Shown: piece by piece, positions 7,735-16,901 of the stretch
Layout: every line of letters begins with the position of its first letter
Numbering within the stretch: position 1 is the stretch's first letter
Source: Betaproteobacteria bacterium
GTDB lineage: Bacteria > Pseudomonadota > Gammaproteobacteria > Burkholderiales > SG8-39
Assembly: GCA_016234705.1 (NCBI GenBank)
Contig: JACRAS010000008.1
Span: forward strand, 1 to 64,000
Length of the DNA: 64,000 bases
Reading direction: 5' to 3'
Position numbers and translations under genes: made by a program
Notes under the pieces: generated by a model
Told to the model about the DNA's origin: nothing
What the model saw: the letters and a program-made list of their open reading frames with translations, nothing else
The model's database searches: none

Positions 7735-9012
7735 TCAGTTATTGAAAAACGGGCCCCAGGCGGGCTCGCGCACGTCCGCTGCCTGCACCGACAGGCGCTG
7801 CTTCACCCTGCCGTCGCTCGAAACCGCGGCCAGCGAGCCGCGGTTGTTTATCTGGGTAGCATACAGAATCATCTTGCCGTTGGGCGCGAAACTGGGCGAT
7901 TCGTCGTGCTGCCCGTCGGTGAGCACCTGAGCCTGCTTGCTCGCCAGATCAAGCGACCTCAACTGGAAACGTCCGCCGTCGCGCGCAATATAGATCAGGG
8001 TCTTGCCGTCGTTCGCGACGCGCGGCGACACGTTGTAGCTGCCGTCGAAGGTCACGCGCGCGGCCTCGCCCCCGCCCGCGCTCATGCGATAGATCTGGGG
8101 GCTGCCGCCGCGATCGGAAGTGAAATATATCGATTGACCGTCGGGCGCGAAAAAAGGTTCCGTGTCGATCGAGCCGGAGTTGGTGATGCGGCGCGGGTTG
8201 CTGCCGTCGGCGCCGATAAGATACATCTGCGAGCCGCCGTCCTTGGACAACACCACCGCCAGTTGCTTGCCGTCCGCGGACCACGCGGGCGCGCTGTTCG
8301 AACCCTTGAAATTCGCCACCGCCTGGCGCTGCCCCGAGACGAGCGAATGCACGTACACCACCGGCTTCTTGTTCTCGAACGAGACGTAGGCGAGCCGCGT
8401 GCCGTCGGGCGACCAGGCCGGAGAAATGATGGGCTCGCGCGACGCGAGCGCGGTCTGGGCGCCGACTCCGTCGGCATCGGCGATCTGCAGCTCGTAGCGG
8501 CTTCCCTGCTTCACCACATAGGCGATACGCGTGGAAAACACGCCGCGGTCGCCGGTCAGCTTCTCGGAGACAACGTCGGCGATGCGGTGCGCGGTCGCGC
8601 GCACCTGCTGTGCGGAGAGGGTAAAGGCGACGCCGCCGATCTGGGTTTGCTTGGGCACGTCGAGCAGGCGGAAGCGCGCCTCGAACCGGCCATCGGCCAG
8701 GCGCACGACGCTGCCGATGACCAGCGCGTCGGCATTGCGGTTTTTCCAGTCGCCGAAATTGACCTGCGCCACCTCGGCCGGCAGCGGATCGACGTTGCCG
8801 GCGAACAGCATGCGGAAACGACCGCTGCGTTGCAGATCGGCTTCGACGATATCGCTGATGCTCTGCGGCAAGGCCTCCTCGCCGGCGAAGCGCAGCACCC
8901 CGATGGGGATCTGGTTGGCGCCACCGCCGGTGATGTCGATGGACAACTGCGCTTGCGCATTTGCACAAAGCAGTGCCAGCAGCAGCCCTATCGAAGCCGG
9001 AAAATATCGCAT
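7735..9012 (-). CDS. tolB: Tol-Pal system protein TolB
   Basis: TolB is a periplasmic beta-propeller that shuttles between Pal and TolA. The product is 425 aa from the ATG at 9012, with signal peptide MRYFPASIGLLLALLCANAQA; an ATG at 9048 would add 12 non-signal residues. The N-terminal domain (about 20-160) is followed by propeller blades with the repeated signatures PAWSPDGTRLAYVS, PAWSADGKQLAVVLS, PFFAPDGQSIYFTSDR and PSFAPNGKMILYAT. It sits between tolA and pal with short gaps, as in the standard operon. Confidence 0.95.
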   Translation of the reverse strand: MRYFPASIGLLLALLCANAQAQLSIDITGGGANQIPIGVLRFAGEEALPQSISDIVEADLQRSGRFRMLFAGNVDPLPAEVAQVNFGDWKNRNADALVIGSVVRLADGRFEARFRLLDVPKQTQIGGVAFTLSAQQVRATAHRIADVVSEKLTGDRGVFSTRIAYVVKQGSRYELQIADADGVGAQTALASREPIISPAWSPDGTRLAYVSFENKKPVVYVHSLVSGQRQAVANFKGSNSAPAWSADGKQLAVVLSKDGGSQMYLIGADGSNPRRITNSGSIDTEPFFAPDGQSIYFTSDRGGSPQIYRMSAGGGEAARVTFDGSYNVSPRVANDGKTLIYIARDGGRFQLRSLDLASKQAQVLTDGQHDESPSFAPNGKMILYATQINNRGSLAAVSSDGRVKQRLSVQAADVREPAWGPFFNN

Positions 9013-9057
9013 CAACCGTCCTGAAATAATGCTCGCCGCATTATACATACTGGCCGA

Positions 9058-9795
9058 TCACTTTAACTCCAGCGGCCTGAATTTGATCTCCAGGCTGCGC
9101 TGGAACTGCTCCGGCCGGTCGGGCTTGGGCGGGGGTGAGGACTTGAGTATGGCGCGTTCCACCGCCGCGTCGTAAGCCGTGTGACCGCTCGATTTGCGCA
9201 ACTTGACCGACATGATTTCGCCGGTAGGCAATTGCACCACGTCGAAAATCGCCTCCGGGTTGCCGGGGATGTCCGGTGGCAACACGATATTGCTTTTGAT
9301 TTTGCCTTTGAGCTTGCCGATATATGCGGCGTCGGCTGTTGCGGCCGCCGTTGCCGTCTCGCGTCTCATTTGGTCCAGGATTCTGTCCTTATCCAATTGC
9401 TGGCTGAGCGCGGCGGTTTCGCGCTCCAGTTGCTCGCGGATATCCTTGCTGCGGTCGAGGTTGAGCTTGGGTTCCGGTTTCTTCGGCATCTCCTTTTTGA
9501 CTTCTTTCTTCTTCTCCAGCGCGATGTCGGGCTTGGGCGGCTCGACCGCTTTCTCGACCGGCTTGGGCTCCGGCTTGACTTCGGGTTTGGGCGGGGGCTG
9601 CGCCACGACTTGCTCCACGACGGGTGCGGGCGGGATATTCCACAACTCGACCATTACCGCCTCCGGCTGCCTGCTCTGCCAGCGCACGCCAAAAAACAGG
9701 AACACCAGCAGCAGCAGGTGCACCAGCAGCGCGAGCGCGATCGACGGGACCTTGCCCGGTTCCTGGTACAGCATCGCGTTGGCCGCCACGCTCAT
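9058..9795 (-). CDS. tolA: Cell envelope integrity protein TolA
   Basis: TolA links the TolQR motor in the inner membrane to TolB and Pal. The 245-aa product has one N-terminal membrane helix (VPSIALALLVHLLLLVFLFF, about 15-34), then a Pro/Lys/Glu-rich helical linker of about 100 residues. The C-terminal domain contains PPDIPGNPEAIFDVVQLPTG and SGHTAYDAAVERAI, with the TonB-like fold. It is shorter than enterobacterial TolA (about 420 aa), as usual for betaproteobacteria because the linker is short. Its start overlaps the tolR stop as ATGA (9792-9795). Confidence 0.93.
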   Translation of the reverse strand: MSVAANAMLYQEPGKVPSIALALLVHLLLLVFLFFGVRWQSRQPEAVMVELWNIPPAPVVEQVVAQPPPKPEVKPEPKPVEKAVEPPKPDIALEKKKEVKKEMPKKPEPKLNLDRSKDIREQLERETAALSQQLDKDRILDQMRRETATAAATADAAYIGKLKGKIKSNIVLPPDIPGNPEAIFDVVQLPTGEIMSVKLRKSSGHTAYDAAVERAILKSSPPPKPDRPEQFQRSLEIKFRPLELK

Positions 9796-10208
9796 CGTGG
9801 CGCGGGCCTCACCAGCAGCCCGACCTTGCGCACGTTCTGTTTCTGCAGTTCGTCCATGACCTTGAGCACGGCTTCGTAGCGCACGTCCTTGTCGGCGGCG
9901 ATCACCACCGCCTGGTCCGGACGGGCTTTCTGCTTTTGCTGCAACGCCGCGACCAACTCGGCGGTTGACACCGTGCGCTCGCTCGCCACGGTCTTGCTCC
10001 TCTCGCGCAACACGAGCGATGCATCGGCCTTGATCACCACCTCCAGCGGCAGCTCCGGCGGCAGCGAAGATTTGCCCACCGTAGGCAGCTCGATCACGCC
10101 GGGATTCACCAGCGGCGCGGTGATCATGAAAATCACCAGCAGCACCAGCATCACGTCGATGTAGGGCACGACGTTGATCTCGCTCATGGCACGGCGCGCA
10201 CGCGGCAT
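9792..10208 (-). CDS. tolR: Tol-Pal proton channel subunit TolR (ExbD/TolR family)
   Basis: TolR is a 138-aa bitopic membrane protein. It has the family motif MSEINVVPYIDVMLVLLVIFM, including the transmembrane Asp needed for proton use, then a periplasmic domain ending in VRKVGLLVRP. The start is MPRARRAMSE, where the basic residues fit the cytoplasmic side. It starts 10 nt after tolQ's stop and overlaps tolA, so the three are coupled. Confidence 0.95.
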   Translation of the reverse strand: MPRARRAMSEINVVPYIDVMLVLLVIFMITAPLVNPGVIELPTVGKSSLPPELPLEVVIKADASLVLRERSKTVASERTVSTAELVAALQQKQKARPDQAVVIAADKDVRYEAVLKVMDELQKQNVRKVGLLVRPAPR

Positions 10209-10218
10209 AGTCGCCTCT

Positions 10219-10905
10219 CTACTTGCCCACGCCGGCCTGGCGCTGCAGGATGTTGGAAAACTCTTCGATGAAGCTCTCGAAGCGGATCGCCAGGCGGTCG
10301 ATGTCGTGCGCGTAGCGGTTGTAAGCGATCACTGCCGGGATCGCGGCGAACAGGCCGATAGCGGTGGCGATCAGGGCCTCGGCGATACCGGGCGCCACAT
10401 GCGCCAGCGTCGCCTGGTTGACGTTGGCCAGGCCGCGAAATGCATTCATGATGCCCCACACCGTGCCGAACAGGCCGATGTAGGGACTGACCGAACCGAC
10501 CGAGGCAAGAAAGGCGAGGTGCCGTTCCAGGTTGTCCATCTCGCGCTGATAGGTGGCGCGCATGGCGCGGCGCGCCCCCTCCACCGGGATGCTCGGGTCG
10601 GCGCCGCGCTGCGCGCGCAGCTTGGCGAATTCGCGGAAGCCCGCCTCGAAAATGCGCTCGAGCGACCCGGCGCGGTGGCGGTCGTTGACCGCGCTCTGGT
10701 ACAAGCCGTTCATGTCGCTGCCGCTCCAAAAATCGCGCTCGAACTTCTCCGTCTGGGTCCCCGCCTGCCGGATGGCAAACAACTTGCGGAATATGAACAG
10801 CCAGCTCATGAACGAGACCACCAGCAGCAGCGCCATCACCAGTTGCACCAGCACGCTGGCGTTGGTGATCAGGGAGAGTATCGACAGGTCTTGGGTTACG
10901 TTCAT
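10219..10905 (-). CDS. tolQ: Tol-Pal proton channel subunit TolQ
   Basis: TolQ is a 228-aa MotA/TolQ/ExbB-family inner-membrane protein with three predicted helices: about 15-38, about 135-160 (LAFLASVGSVSPYIGLFGTVWGIM) and about 170-195 (LIATAIGLFAAIPAVIAYNRY). The GLFGTVWGIM and AIGLFAAIPAVIAYN motifs line the proton path. It is the first tol gene of the operon, 95 nt after ybgC; a hairpin lies in that gap. Confidence 0.95.
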   Translation of the reverse strand: MNVTQDLSILSLITNASVLVQLVMALLLVVSFMSWLFIFRKLFAIRQAGTQTEKFERDFWSGSDMNGLYQSAVNDRHRAGSLERIFEAGFREFAKLRAQRGADPSIPVEGARRAMRATYQREMDNLERHLAFLASVGSVSPYIGLFGTVWGIMNAFRGLANVNQATLAHVAPGIAEALIATAIGLFAAIPAVIAYNRYAHDIDRLAIRFESFIEEFSNILQRQAGVGK

Positions 10906-10945
10906 GGTTGTATCGGCTCGCGTAGCAATTTAGAACAAGAAGCCT

Positions 10946-10970
10946 GGGTGGGAAGGGAAGGATCCCACCC
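10946..10970 (-). promoter_or_regulatory. Hairpin between ybgC and tolQ
   Basis: GGGTGGGA and TCCCACCC form an 8-bp stem with a 9-nt loop, 41 nt upstream of tolQ. No U-tract follows on the minus strand, so it could be an attenuator or mRNA processing/stability element rather than a terminator. Confidence 0.4.
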
Positions 10971-11000
10971 TTTCCCCCGGCCCCTTTCAGATTCCCCAGA

Positions 11001-11399
11001 TCAGAGGCTATCCCTTAAGCATTGCGGCATGGCGGCCGGCTTGAAATTTCGCTGGTTCAGGCAGGCCACCCGGATCTCGGCGCGGGCCAGCATTTGCGTG
11101 CCGCAGCGCGCCTCCTGGACCAGATCCACGTAGACACGCGCGAGCTTCATCGGTTCAAGCGTGACCTCCAGCATGTCGTCCAAGCGGGCGGGGCGCGCAA
11201 AATCCAGCAGCGCCCGCCGCACCACGAAAATCAGACCCTCCTCCTGCGCCAGTTTAGCCTGATTTAGCCCGAGGCCGCGCAGCCATTCGGTGCGCGCGCG
11301 CTCGAAGAACTTCAGGTAGTTGGCGTAATAGACGACGCCGCCCGCGTCGGTGTCCTCGTAGTAGACACGCACCGGCCAGGAAAACAGCTTCGAGTTCAT
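11001..11399 (-). CDS. ybgC: Acyl-CoA thioester hydrolase YbgC (Tol-Pal associated)
   Basis: This is a 132-aa single hotdog-domain thioesterase. The active-site segment YYEDTDAGGVVYYANYLKFFERAR carries the catalytic Asp in DTDAGG and the long hotdog helix. The family hydrolyses short-chain or ACP-linked acyl thioesters and is nearly always the first gene of tol operons, as here. The ATG at 11399 directly follows the TTGTAATG end of a bipartite hairpin element. No classical Shine-Dalgarno is within 12 nt; the nearest GGAGG sits inside the hairpin, about 20 nt away, so translation may depend on that structure. Confidence 0.93.
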   Translation of the reverse strand: MNSKLFSWPVRVYYEDTDAGGVVYYANYLKFFERARTEWLRGLGLNQAKLAQEEGLIFVVRRALLDFARPARLDDMLEVTLEPMKLARVYVDLVQEARCGTQMLARAEIRVACLNQRNFKPAAMPQCLRDSL

Positions 11400-11405
11400 T
11401 ACAAT

Positions 11406-11468
11406 ATGAGGGGATACCTCCCCTCATGCTCCCCTATATTTGCCGGTGCAAAATTCATTTTGCACCGG
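11406..11468 (-). repeat. Bipartite hairpin element, copy A
   Basis: Two stem-loops are joined by about 15 nt. TGAGGGGA-TACC-TCCCCTCA (9-bp arms with the flanking A and T) spans 11406-11427, and a 12-bp-arm stem starting CCGGTGCAAAAT spans 11443-11468. Read on the minus strand, the order is ruvB stop, variable hairpin, G-rich hairpin, TTGTAAT, ybgC. Copies near 23.25 and 55.7 kb share this order. Confidence 0.75.
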
Positions 11469-11487
11469 GTTGTTAGTCAACTCGGCC

Positions 11488-12540
11488 TCAGGATTCGCCC
11501 GGTCCATTCCACAAATCGCCATTGGCGCTCGTGTTCGGCAGCGCCAGGCCGAAATGGCGATAGGCCGATACCGTGGCCACGCGCCCGCGCGGCGTGCGCT
11601 GCAAATAACCCTGCATGATGAGGAAGGGCTCGATCACGTCCTCGATGGTGTCGCGCTCCTCCCCGATCGCGTGGGCGAGATTGTCCACGCCCACCGGTCC
11701 GCCGGCGAATTTCTCGATCACGGCCAGCAAGAGTTTCCTGTCCATCAGGTCCAGGCCGAGCGCGTCCACGTCGAGCATTTGCAGCGCCGCGTCGGCAACC
11801 GCGCGGCTCACGCCGCTCCTCGTCTTGACCTCGGCGTAGTCGCGCACCCGCCTGAGCAGCCGGTTGGCGATGCGCGGCGTGCCGCGCGCGCGCCGCGCGA
11901 TTTCGAGCGAACCCTCGGCCGCGACCTCAATCTTGAGGAGCCCGGCCGAGCGGCTCACGATCTGCTGCAGTTCCAGCGCGGTGTAAAACTCCAGCCGCGC
12001 GACAATGCCGAAGCGGTCGCGCAGCGGATTGGTGAGCATGCCGGCGCGGGTGGTGGCGCCGACCAGGGTAAACGGCGGCAGATCGAGCTTGACCGAACGC
12101 GCCGCCGGGCCCTCCCCGATCATGATGTCGAGCTGGAAGTCTTCCAGCGCCGGATACAGGATCTCTTCCACCACCGGCGACAGCCGGTGGATCTCGTCGA
12201 TGAACAGCACGTCGTTCGGTTCGAGGTTGGTGAGCAGCGCCGCCAGGTCGCCCGGGCGCTCCAGCACCGGGCCCGAGGTGTGGCGCAAATTGACGCCCAT
12301 CTCGCGCGCGATGATGTGGGCCAATGTCGTTTTCCCCAGACCCGGCGGGCCGAACAGCAGCACATGGTCGAGCGACTCTTTGCGCTGGCGCGCCGCCTCG
12401 ATGAAAATCGCGAGTTGGCCGCGGATTTTCTCCTGGCCGACGTATTCGGACAATGCCTTGGGGCGCAGCGCGCGCTCGATCGCCTCTTCCTGCGGTGAGG
12501 CGGGATCGGCGCCGATTAGGCGGTCGGTTTCAATGGCCAT
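11488..12540 (-). CDS. ruvB: Holliday junction branch migration ATPase RuvB
   Basis: RuvB is a hexameric AAA+ motor that drives branch migration with RuvA. The 350-aa protein shows Walker A ([13 protein letters not shown]), Walker B (LFIDEIHRL), sensor 1 (GATTRAGML), the arginine finger in PLRDRFG and a C-terminal winged helix ([13 protein letters not shown]). Length and motifs are normal. In this genome it is separated from ruvA by a sensor gene at 12.6-13.9 kb instead of following it directly. Confidence 0.97.
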   Translation of the reverse strand: MAIETDRLIGADPASPQEEAIERALRPKALSEYVGQEKIRGQLAIFIEAARQRKESLDHVLLFGPPGLGKTTLAHIIAREMGVNLRHTSGPVLERPGDLAALLTNLEPNDVLFIDEIHRLSPVVEEILYPALEDFQLDIMIGEGPAARSVKLDLPPFTLVGATTRAGMLTNPLRDRFGIVARLEFYTALELQQIVSRSAGLLKIEVAAEGSLEIARRARGTPRIANRLLRRVRDYAEVKTRSGVSRAVADAALQMLDVDALGLDLMDRKLLLAVIEKFAGGPVGVDNLAHAIGEERDTIEDVIEPFLIMQGYLQRTPRGRVATVSAYRHFGLALPNTSANGDLWNGPGES

Positions 12541-12604
12541 GCGCTATTTTACCCGTGGACATGGCCCCCGTTGTTGCGATCCAGAGTTTTTCGCTCATTT
12601 CGTT

Positions 12605-13909
12605 TCAGCGCGCGAACGCGCGATCCGGATGCGCGGGCTGGGAGACATCCGCAAAAAAAACGACGTAATGCGTCGCGCGCCCGGCCGCATCCCGGATCGC
12701 CGAAATGTTCCGCCACTCGTGGTAAATGCTGGCGTCTTTCCGGCGGCACCACGAGGTGCCGCTCCAGTAACCCTGGCGCTTCAATGCGTCGCGAATTTCG
12801 TCGTAGAACTCCTGCGGCTGCAGCGCGGTGCGAAACCCGGTTTCGGATTTCCCGCATACCTCCTCCGCGCGGTACCCCGTAACCGCCGTGAATGCCCGGT
12901 TGACCGACAGTATGGTTCCATCGGCTGCGACGATCATCATGGCCTCGGCCATGTTCTCGAACACATTCGCCTGGATGGCGAGTTTTTTGTCCCGCTGGCG
13001 CAGTTCGGTAATGTCGGTCGAAACGACCACGGTCCTCGGGACGCCCGCGTGCGAAAAGGATTTTGCCTTGGCCTGGAACTCGTGCTCCTTGCCGTCCGAC
13101 GCGATCAGGCGGTAGAGGAACTCCTGCGATTCTCCGGTCTGGATCGCTTTTTCGAGCACGGCGCGCGTTGCGTTCCGATCTTCCGGATGCAAGTGAGCGA
13201 GCGCATCGGCGCCGACTTCCAGCGCCGCCTCGGGAAGCAGGCGCCGATACGCCGGATTCGCGTAGACCCAGCGCCCTGCGGCGTCCAGCATGGCGATCAG
13301 GTCTCCCGCATTCTCGGTGATGATGCGGTAGTGCTGCTCGCGCTGGCGCAGAGCCTCGCGCGTATCACGCAATTTGCGATTCTGCGCAAACACGATGTTG
13401 CCAATACCAATCACGTAGACGGACAAGCCTATCAGGCACAGTGCAGCGGCCGCAGGATCGGTCTGCGGCGAAACCTTGAACCCGGCGACGAGCCCCCACC
13501 CAAGCGCGCCTGACGAAAACGCGAACAACGCGCCCAGGGCTCCGCGCCCGCCGCGGTTGATCGCATTGTTGAGGGAAGTCCCCAAAAATAGGGTAAACGC
13601 GATCCAGAGCGGAAATTCAAGCGCGGCAGCCCAGATCCCGACCAGCAGCGAGTCGAGCAGCAAATTACTCTGTTCGGCTTTGAGCGAGTTGTTGGCTCTG
13701 CGCGCGCGCCAGAAAAGCAAATGCGGGTAGGCAAGGAACTGCAGCGCGAGCAGTGCCCACGCGAGCCCGCCGTAGCCCCGTCCCCATATGTGCATGCCGA
13801 TGGCGACGAACAGCGCGACAAAAGCGGTGGCCCGAACCTGGTAATAGACCCTGACAAGCCGGTGATACTTCTTTGTCACGCTTTGACTTGTAAATTCGAT
13901 GTCAGCCAT
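12605..13909 (-). CDS. MASE2-PAS-PAS membrane sensor protein without an output domain
   Basis: The 434-aa product starts with a MASE2-like region of about 165 residues: basic YHRLVRVYYQVRATAF, then several membrane segments including IWGRGYGGLAWALLALQFLAYP and LEFPLWIAFTLFLGTSLNNAI. A short coiled coil leads to two PAS domains. PAS1 (about 190-300) contains ENAGDLIAMLDAAGRWVYANPAY. PAS2 (about 310-425) contains MMIVAADGTILSVNRAFTAVTGY and a PAC end at ATHYVVFFADVS. MASE2 proteins are normally diguanylate cyclases or other signalling enzymes, but this one stops about 10 residues after PAS2 with no GGDEF, kinase or cyclase domain. It lies between ruvA and ruvB. It is either a truncated cyclase or a bare sensor acting through a partner. 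Confidence 0.8.
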   Translation of the reverse strand: MADIEFTSQSVTKKYHRLVRVYYQVRATAFVALFVAIGMHIWGRGYGGLAWALLALQFLAYPHLLFWRARRANNSLKAEQSNLLLDSLLVGIWAAALEFPLWIAFTLFLGTSLNNAINRGGRGALGALFAFSSGALGWGLVAGFKVSPQTDPAAAALCLIGLSVYVIGIGNIVFAQNRKLRDTREALRQREQHYRIITENAGDLIAMLDAAGRWVYANPAYRRLLPEAALEVGADALAHLHPEDRNATRAVLEKAIQTGESQEFLYRLIASDGKEHEFQAKAKSFSHAGVPRTVVVSTDITELRQRDKKLAIQANVFENMAEAMMIVAADGTILSVNRAFTAVTGYRAEEVCGKSETGFRTALQPQEFYDEIRDALKRQGYWSGTSWCRRKDASIYHEWRNISAIRDAAGRATHYVVFFADVSQPAHPDRAFAR

Positions 13910-14020
13910 CCGCAGCCGAAACTACTTAAGTTTATCAGGGATCGGGACCTGGGCCTTCCCGCGCGCTCGGTGGCGTTCCGCGCAAATCGATCTGTCCGAT
14001 TTTGTTGCACGCGAATCCGT

Positions 14021-14602
14021 TCAGCCCCTGGCCAACGACTTGAGCGCCTGGCGGATCCCGTCTGACACACTCAAACCCTCAGGCAGTTGCTTGAGCGCAT
14101 GGAGCGCCTCCTTCTCGTTGTAGCCGAGCGAGAGCAGCGCATTGAGCACATCGCTGGATACCGGCGCGGCGCGGTTTACCGCCACGCCCGCGGTGAGCCC
14201 GGCGCCGAGCTTGTCCTTCAGTTCGAGCAGCAGCCGCTCGGCAGTCTTCTTGCCGATGCCGGGAACCTTGGTCAGGCGCCCCGCTTCCTGCATTGCCACC
14301 GCCTGCACCAGCTCGGCGACGCTCATGCCGGAGAGCAGCGACAGCGCGGTGCGCGCGCCGACGCCGCTGATTTTCAGCAACTGGCGAAACGCCTTGCGCT
14401 CGGCCTCGCTGGCGAAGCCGTAGAGCAGATGCGCGTCTTCGCGCACGATCAGATGGGTCAACAGCGTCACCCGCTCGCCTACGCCGGGCAGGTTGTAAAA
14501 GGTGCTCATGGGAACATCAACCTCGTAGCCTACGCCCTGCACCTCCAGCATCACCTGCGGCGGGTTCTTTTCCAGCAACACCCCGCTCAAACGTCCTATC
14601 AT
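14021..14602 (-). CDS. ruvA: Holliday junction binding protein RuvA
   Basis: RuvA is a 193-aa tetrameric junction-binding protein. The N-terminal OB fold ([19 protein letters not shown]) is followed by two helix-hairpin-helix motifs, [15 protein letters not shown] and [16 protein letters not shown]. The C-terminal domain ([13 protein letters not shown]) contacts RuvB. It overlaps the ruvC stop as ATGA (14599-14602), so ruvC and ruvA are coupled. Confidence 0.96.
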   Translation of the reverse strand: MIGRLSGVLLEKNPPQVMLEVQGVGYEVDVPMSTFYNLPGVGERVTLLTHLIVREDAHLLYGFASEAERKAFRQLLKISGVGARTALSLLSGMSVAELVQAVAMQEAGRLTKVPGIGKKTAERLLLELKDKLGAGLTAGVAVNRAAPVSSDVLNALLSLGYNEKEALHALKQLPEGLSVSDGIRQALKSLARG

Positions 14603-15132
14603 ACGAGCCGTCCCCTCTTCACGCGGTAGCCCGCCGTTGCGATCGACCCCAGCCCCTGACCACCATGCGCATGGCAGATGGCACAGGCGAGCGCATCGGC
14701 CGCATCCGCGCTGGGATTTCCCGGCAAGCGCAGAAGACGCCGCACCATCTCCTGCACCTGTTCCTTGTTCGCATGGCCGTTGCCCACCACGGCCTGCTTC
14801 ACCTGCAGCGCCGTGTATTCCGCCACCGGCAGGCTCTCCAGCACCGCGGCGCAGATGGCGGTGCCGCGCGCCTGGCCGAGGAGAAGCGTGGATCGCGGAT
14901 TGACGTTGACGAACACCTTTTCGATCGCAACCTGCTGCGGCTGATGCGCCTGGATCACCTCGCGCAAACCCTCCAGTATGGTTTTGAGCCGCCCGGGCAG
15001 GTCCGATTCCGGTGCTTTGTTACAGCGGCTGGTGATATAGGCGAGCTTGCCGCCGTTCTTGCGGATGATGCCGAACCCGGTTATGCGCAAACCGGGGTCG
15101 ATGCCGAGTATGGTTATAGTGGTTTCGGCCAT
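14599..15132 (-). CDS. ruvC: Crossover junction endodeoxyribonuclease RuvC
   Basis: RuvC is the Holliday junction resolvase. The product is 177 aa from the ATG at 15132; the longer frame to 15252 adds 40 basic shadow residues with no homology. The catalytic acidic residues are visible: Asp in [10 protein letters not shown], Glu in [11 protein letters not shown], and the Asp pair in [14 protein letters not shown]. It is the first gene of the ruvC-ruvA pair and starts 29 nt after yebC. Confidence 0.96.
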   Translation of the reverse strand: MAETTITILGIDPGLRITGFGIIRKNGGKLAYITSRCNKAPESDLPGRLKTILEGLREVIQAHQPQQVAIEKVFVNVNPRSTLLLGQARGTAICAAVLESLPVAEYTALQVKQAVVGNGHANKEQVQEMVRRLLRLPGNPSADAADALACAICHAHGGQGLGSIATAGYRVKRGRLV

Positions 15133-15160
15133 CGGCTGATTATAGCCTTGTGCGCCTGGG

Positions 15161-15886
15161 CTACGCGTCGATCGTCGCCGTGGTATAGACTTCCTGCACG
15201 TCGTCGAGCGCCTCCAGCGCATCGAGCAGCTTTTGCATGCGCGCCGCGTCATCCCCGCTCATGACGGTTTCGCTCAAGGGCTTCATCGTGATCTCGGCCA
15301 GTTCGGCCTTCAGGCCCGCTTTTCCCAGGCCCTGCTTCACCGCGGAAAAATCGTAGGGCGCGCAAATTACTTCGACCGAGCCGTCTTCGTTGCCGAGCAC
15401 GTCCTCGGCACCCGCCTCCAGCGCCGCCTCCATCACCTGGTCCTCGCTCGTGCCCGGGGCAAAAATGAACTGGCCGCAGTGCTTGAACAGAAACGCCACC
15501 GAGCCATCGGTGCCGAGGTTGCCGCCGTTCTTGGCGAAGGCGTGACGCACCTCGGCCACGGTGCGGGTACGGTTGTCGGTGAGACAATCCACCATCACCG
15601 CCGCACCGGCGATGCCGTAGCCTTCGTAGCGCATCTCGTCGTAGTTGGCGCCCTCGAGCGCGCCCGCGCCGCGCTTGGCGGCATTCTCGATGTTGTCCTT
15701 GGACATGTTCACGTCGCGCGCTTTTTCGATCGCCAGGCGCAGGCGCGGGTTCATGTTGGGATCAGCGCCCCCCATGCGCGCCGCTACGGTGATCTCCCGG
15801 ATCAGGCGGGTGAAAATCTTGCCCCTTTTGGCATCCGTGACCGCTTTCTTGTGCTTGATGTTGGCCCACTTGGAATGCCCCGCCAT
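15161..15886 (-). CDS. yebC: YebC/PmpR-family protein
   Basis: The 241-aa protein has the standard start [20 protein letters not shown] and the three-domain family pattern ([44 protein letters not shown]). YebC-type proteins are described as transcriptional regulators and, for some members, as factors that relieve ribosome stalling. It lies just upstream of ruvC, the usual position. A longer open frame on this strand, reaching 16738, is only an overlap with the opposite SDR gene. Confidence 0.95.
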   Translation of the reverse strand: MAGHSKWANIKHKKAVTDAKRGKIFTRLIREITVAARMGGADPNMNPRLRLAIEKARDVNMSKDNIENAAKRGAGALEGANYDEMRYEGYGIAGAAVMVDCLTDNRTRTVAEVRHAFAKNGGNLGTDGSVAFLFKHCGQFIFAPGTSEDQVMEAALEAGAEDVLGNEDGSVEVICAPYDFSAVKQGLGKAGLKAELAEITMKPLSETVMSGDDAARMQKLLDALEALDDVQEVYTTATIDA

Positions 15887-16097
15887 GATTGCTGCCTCGA
15901 AGAGCCTCAGGAAGTTTATAATTTTAGCATCCGCGCCTGCGGCCCTTGATAACCGGCAATCCCATGCTCCCGCCCCTGCACCTGCTCGACGACAAATCCG
16001 GCAAATCGAACTTGCGCCTCCGTCCGGCAAAGGCTTGCCGACCTGCGGTTTGCGACGCCAGGTGACCGCCTCACCCTGAGAACCAAGGAGACACGAA

Positions 16098-16877
16098 ATG
16101 GATATGGGACTTCGCGGTAAAACGGCACTGGTATGCGCATCGAGCAAGGGCCTGGGGCGTGGCTGCGCCTTTTCGCTCGCGCGCGAGGGCGTGAACCTGG
16201 TCATCAGCGCGCGCGGCAAGGAGGCGCTGGAGAAGACCGCGGAGGAGATCCGCGCCGCCACGGGAGTGAAAGTCACCACCGTCGCCGGCGACATCACCAC
16301 CGAGGCGGGTCGCGCCCTGGTGCTCGCCGCCTGTCCCAATCCGGACATACTCATCAACAACGCCGGTGGTCCGCCGCCGGGGGATTTCCGCAACTGGACG
16401 CGCGACACCTGGATCGCGGCGCTAAACGCCAACATGCTCACTCCGATCGAACTGATCAAGGCCACGGTGGACGGCATGATCGCGCGTAAATTCGGCCGCA
16501 TCGTCAACATCACCTCGAGCTCGGTGAAAGCGCCGATCGAAATCCTCGGCCTCTCCAACGGCGCGCGCTCCGGCCTCACCGGCTTCGTCGCCGGCATCGC
16601 GCGCAAGACCGTGGCGTACAACGTCACCATCAACAACCTGCTGCCGGGCTCGTTCGACACCGACCGGATTCGCACCACTTGCGAAGCCCTGGCCAAGAAC
16701 CGCGGCGTCAGCGTCGAGGTGATACGCAAGGAACGCATGGCACTATGCCCCGCCGGCAGGTTCGGCGATCCGGCCGAATTCGGCGATGCCTGCGCTTACC
16801 TGTGCAGCGCGCAGGCCGGCTATGTCACCGGGCAGAATTTCCTTATCGACGGGGGTTCCTACCCGGGCACGTACTAG
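16098..16877 (+). CDS. SDR-family oxidoreductase lacking the canonical catalytic Tyr/Lys
   Basis: This is a 259-aa short-chain dehydrogenase/reductase fold. The dinucleotide site is [10 protein letters not shown] (13-22), a variant of TGxxxGxG. NNAGG is at 87-91 and the catalytic-Ser region TSSS at 139-142. Where YxxxK should be, the sequence reads SNGAR (153-157), so both Tyr and Lys are replaced. A known SDR subgroup related to beta-ketoacyl-ACP reductases shows the same imperfect tetrad. The protein may therefore be catalytically altered. RBS AAGGAG precedes the ATG. It is followed 24 nt later by the methyltransferase/glycosyltransferase chimera, probably in one transcript. Confidence 0.85.
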   Translation: MDMGLRGKTALVCASSKGLGRGCAFSLAREGVNLVISARGKEALEKTAEEIRAATGVKVTTVAGDITTEAGRALVLAACPNPDILINNAGGPPPGDFRNWTRDTWIAALNANMLTPIELIKATVDGMIARKFGRIVNITSSSVKAPIEILGLSNGARSGLTGFVAGIARKTVAYNVTINNLLPGSFDTDRIRTTCEALAKNRGVSVEVIRKERMALCPAGRFGDPAEFGDACAYLCSAQAGYVTGQNFLIDGGSYPGTY

Positions 16878-16901
16878 GCGCAACTGTTCAGGCCGTATGC
16901 C

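Noticed and set aside
6215-7930. A long plus-strand frame over cpoB and pal
   Set aside because: Antisense to two well-supported genes with family motifs.
15161-16738. A 525-codon open frame on the minus strand
   Set aside because: Only its C-terminal 241 residues are YebC; the rest is the antisense of the SDR gene and shows no domain pattern.
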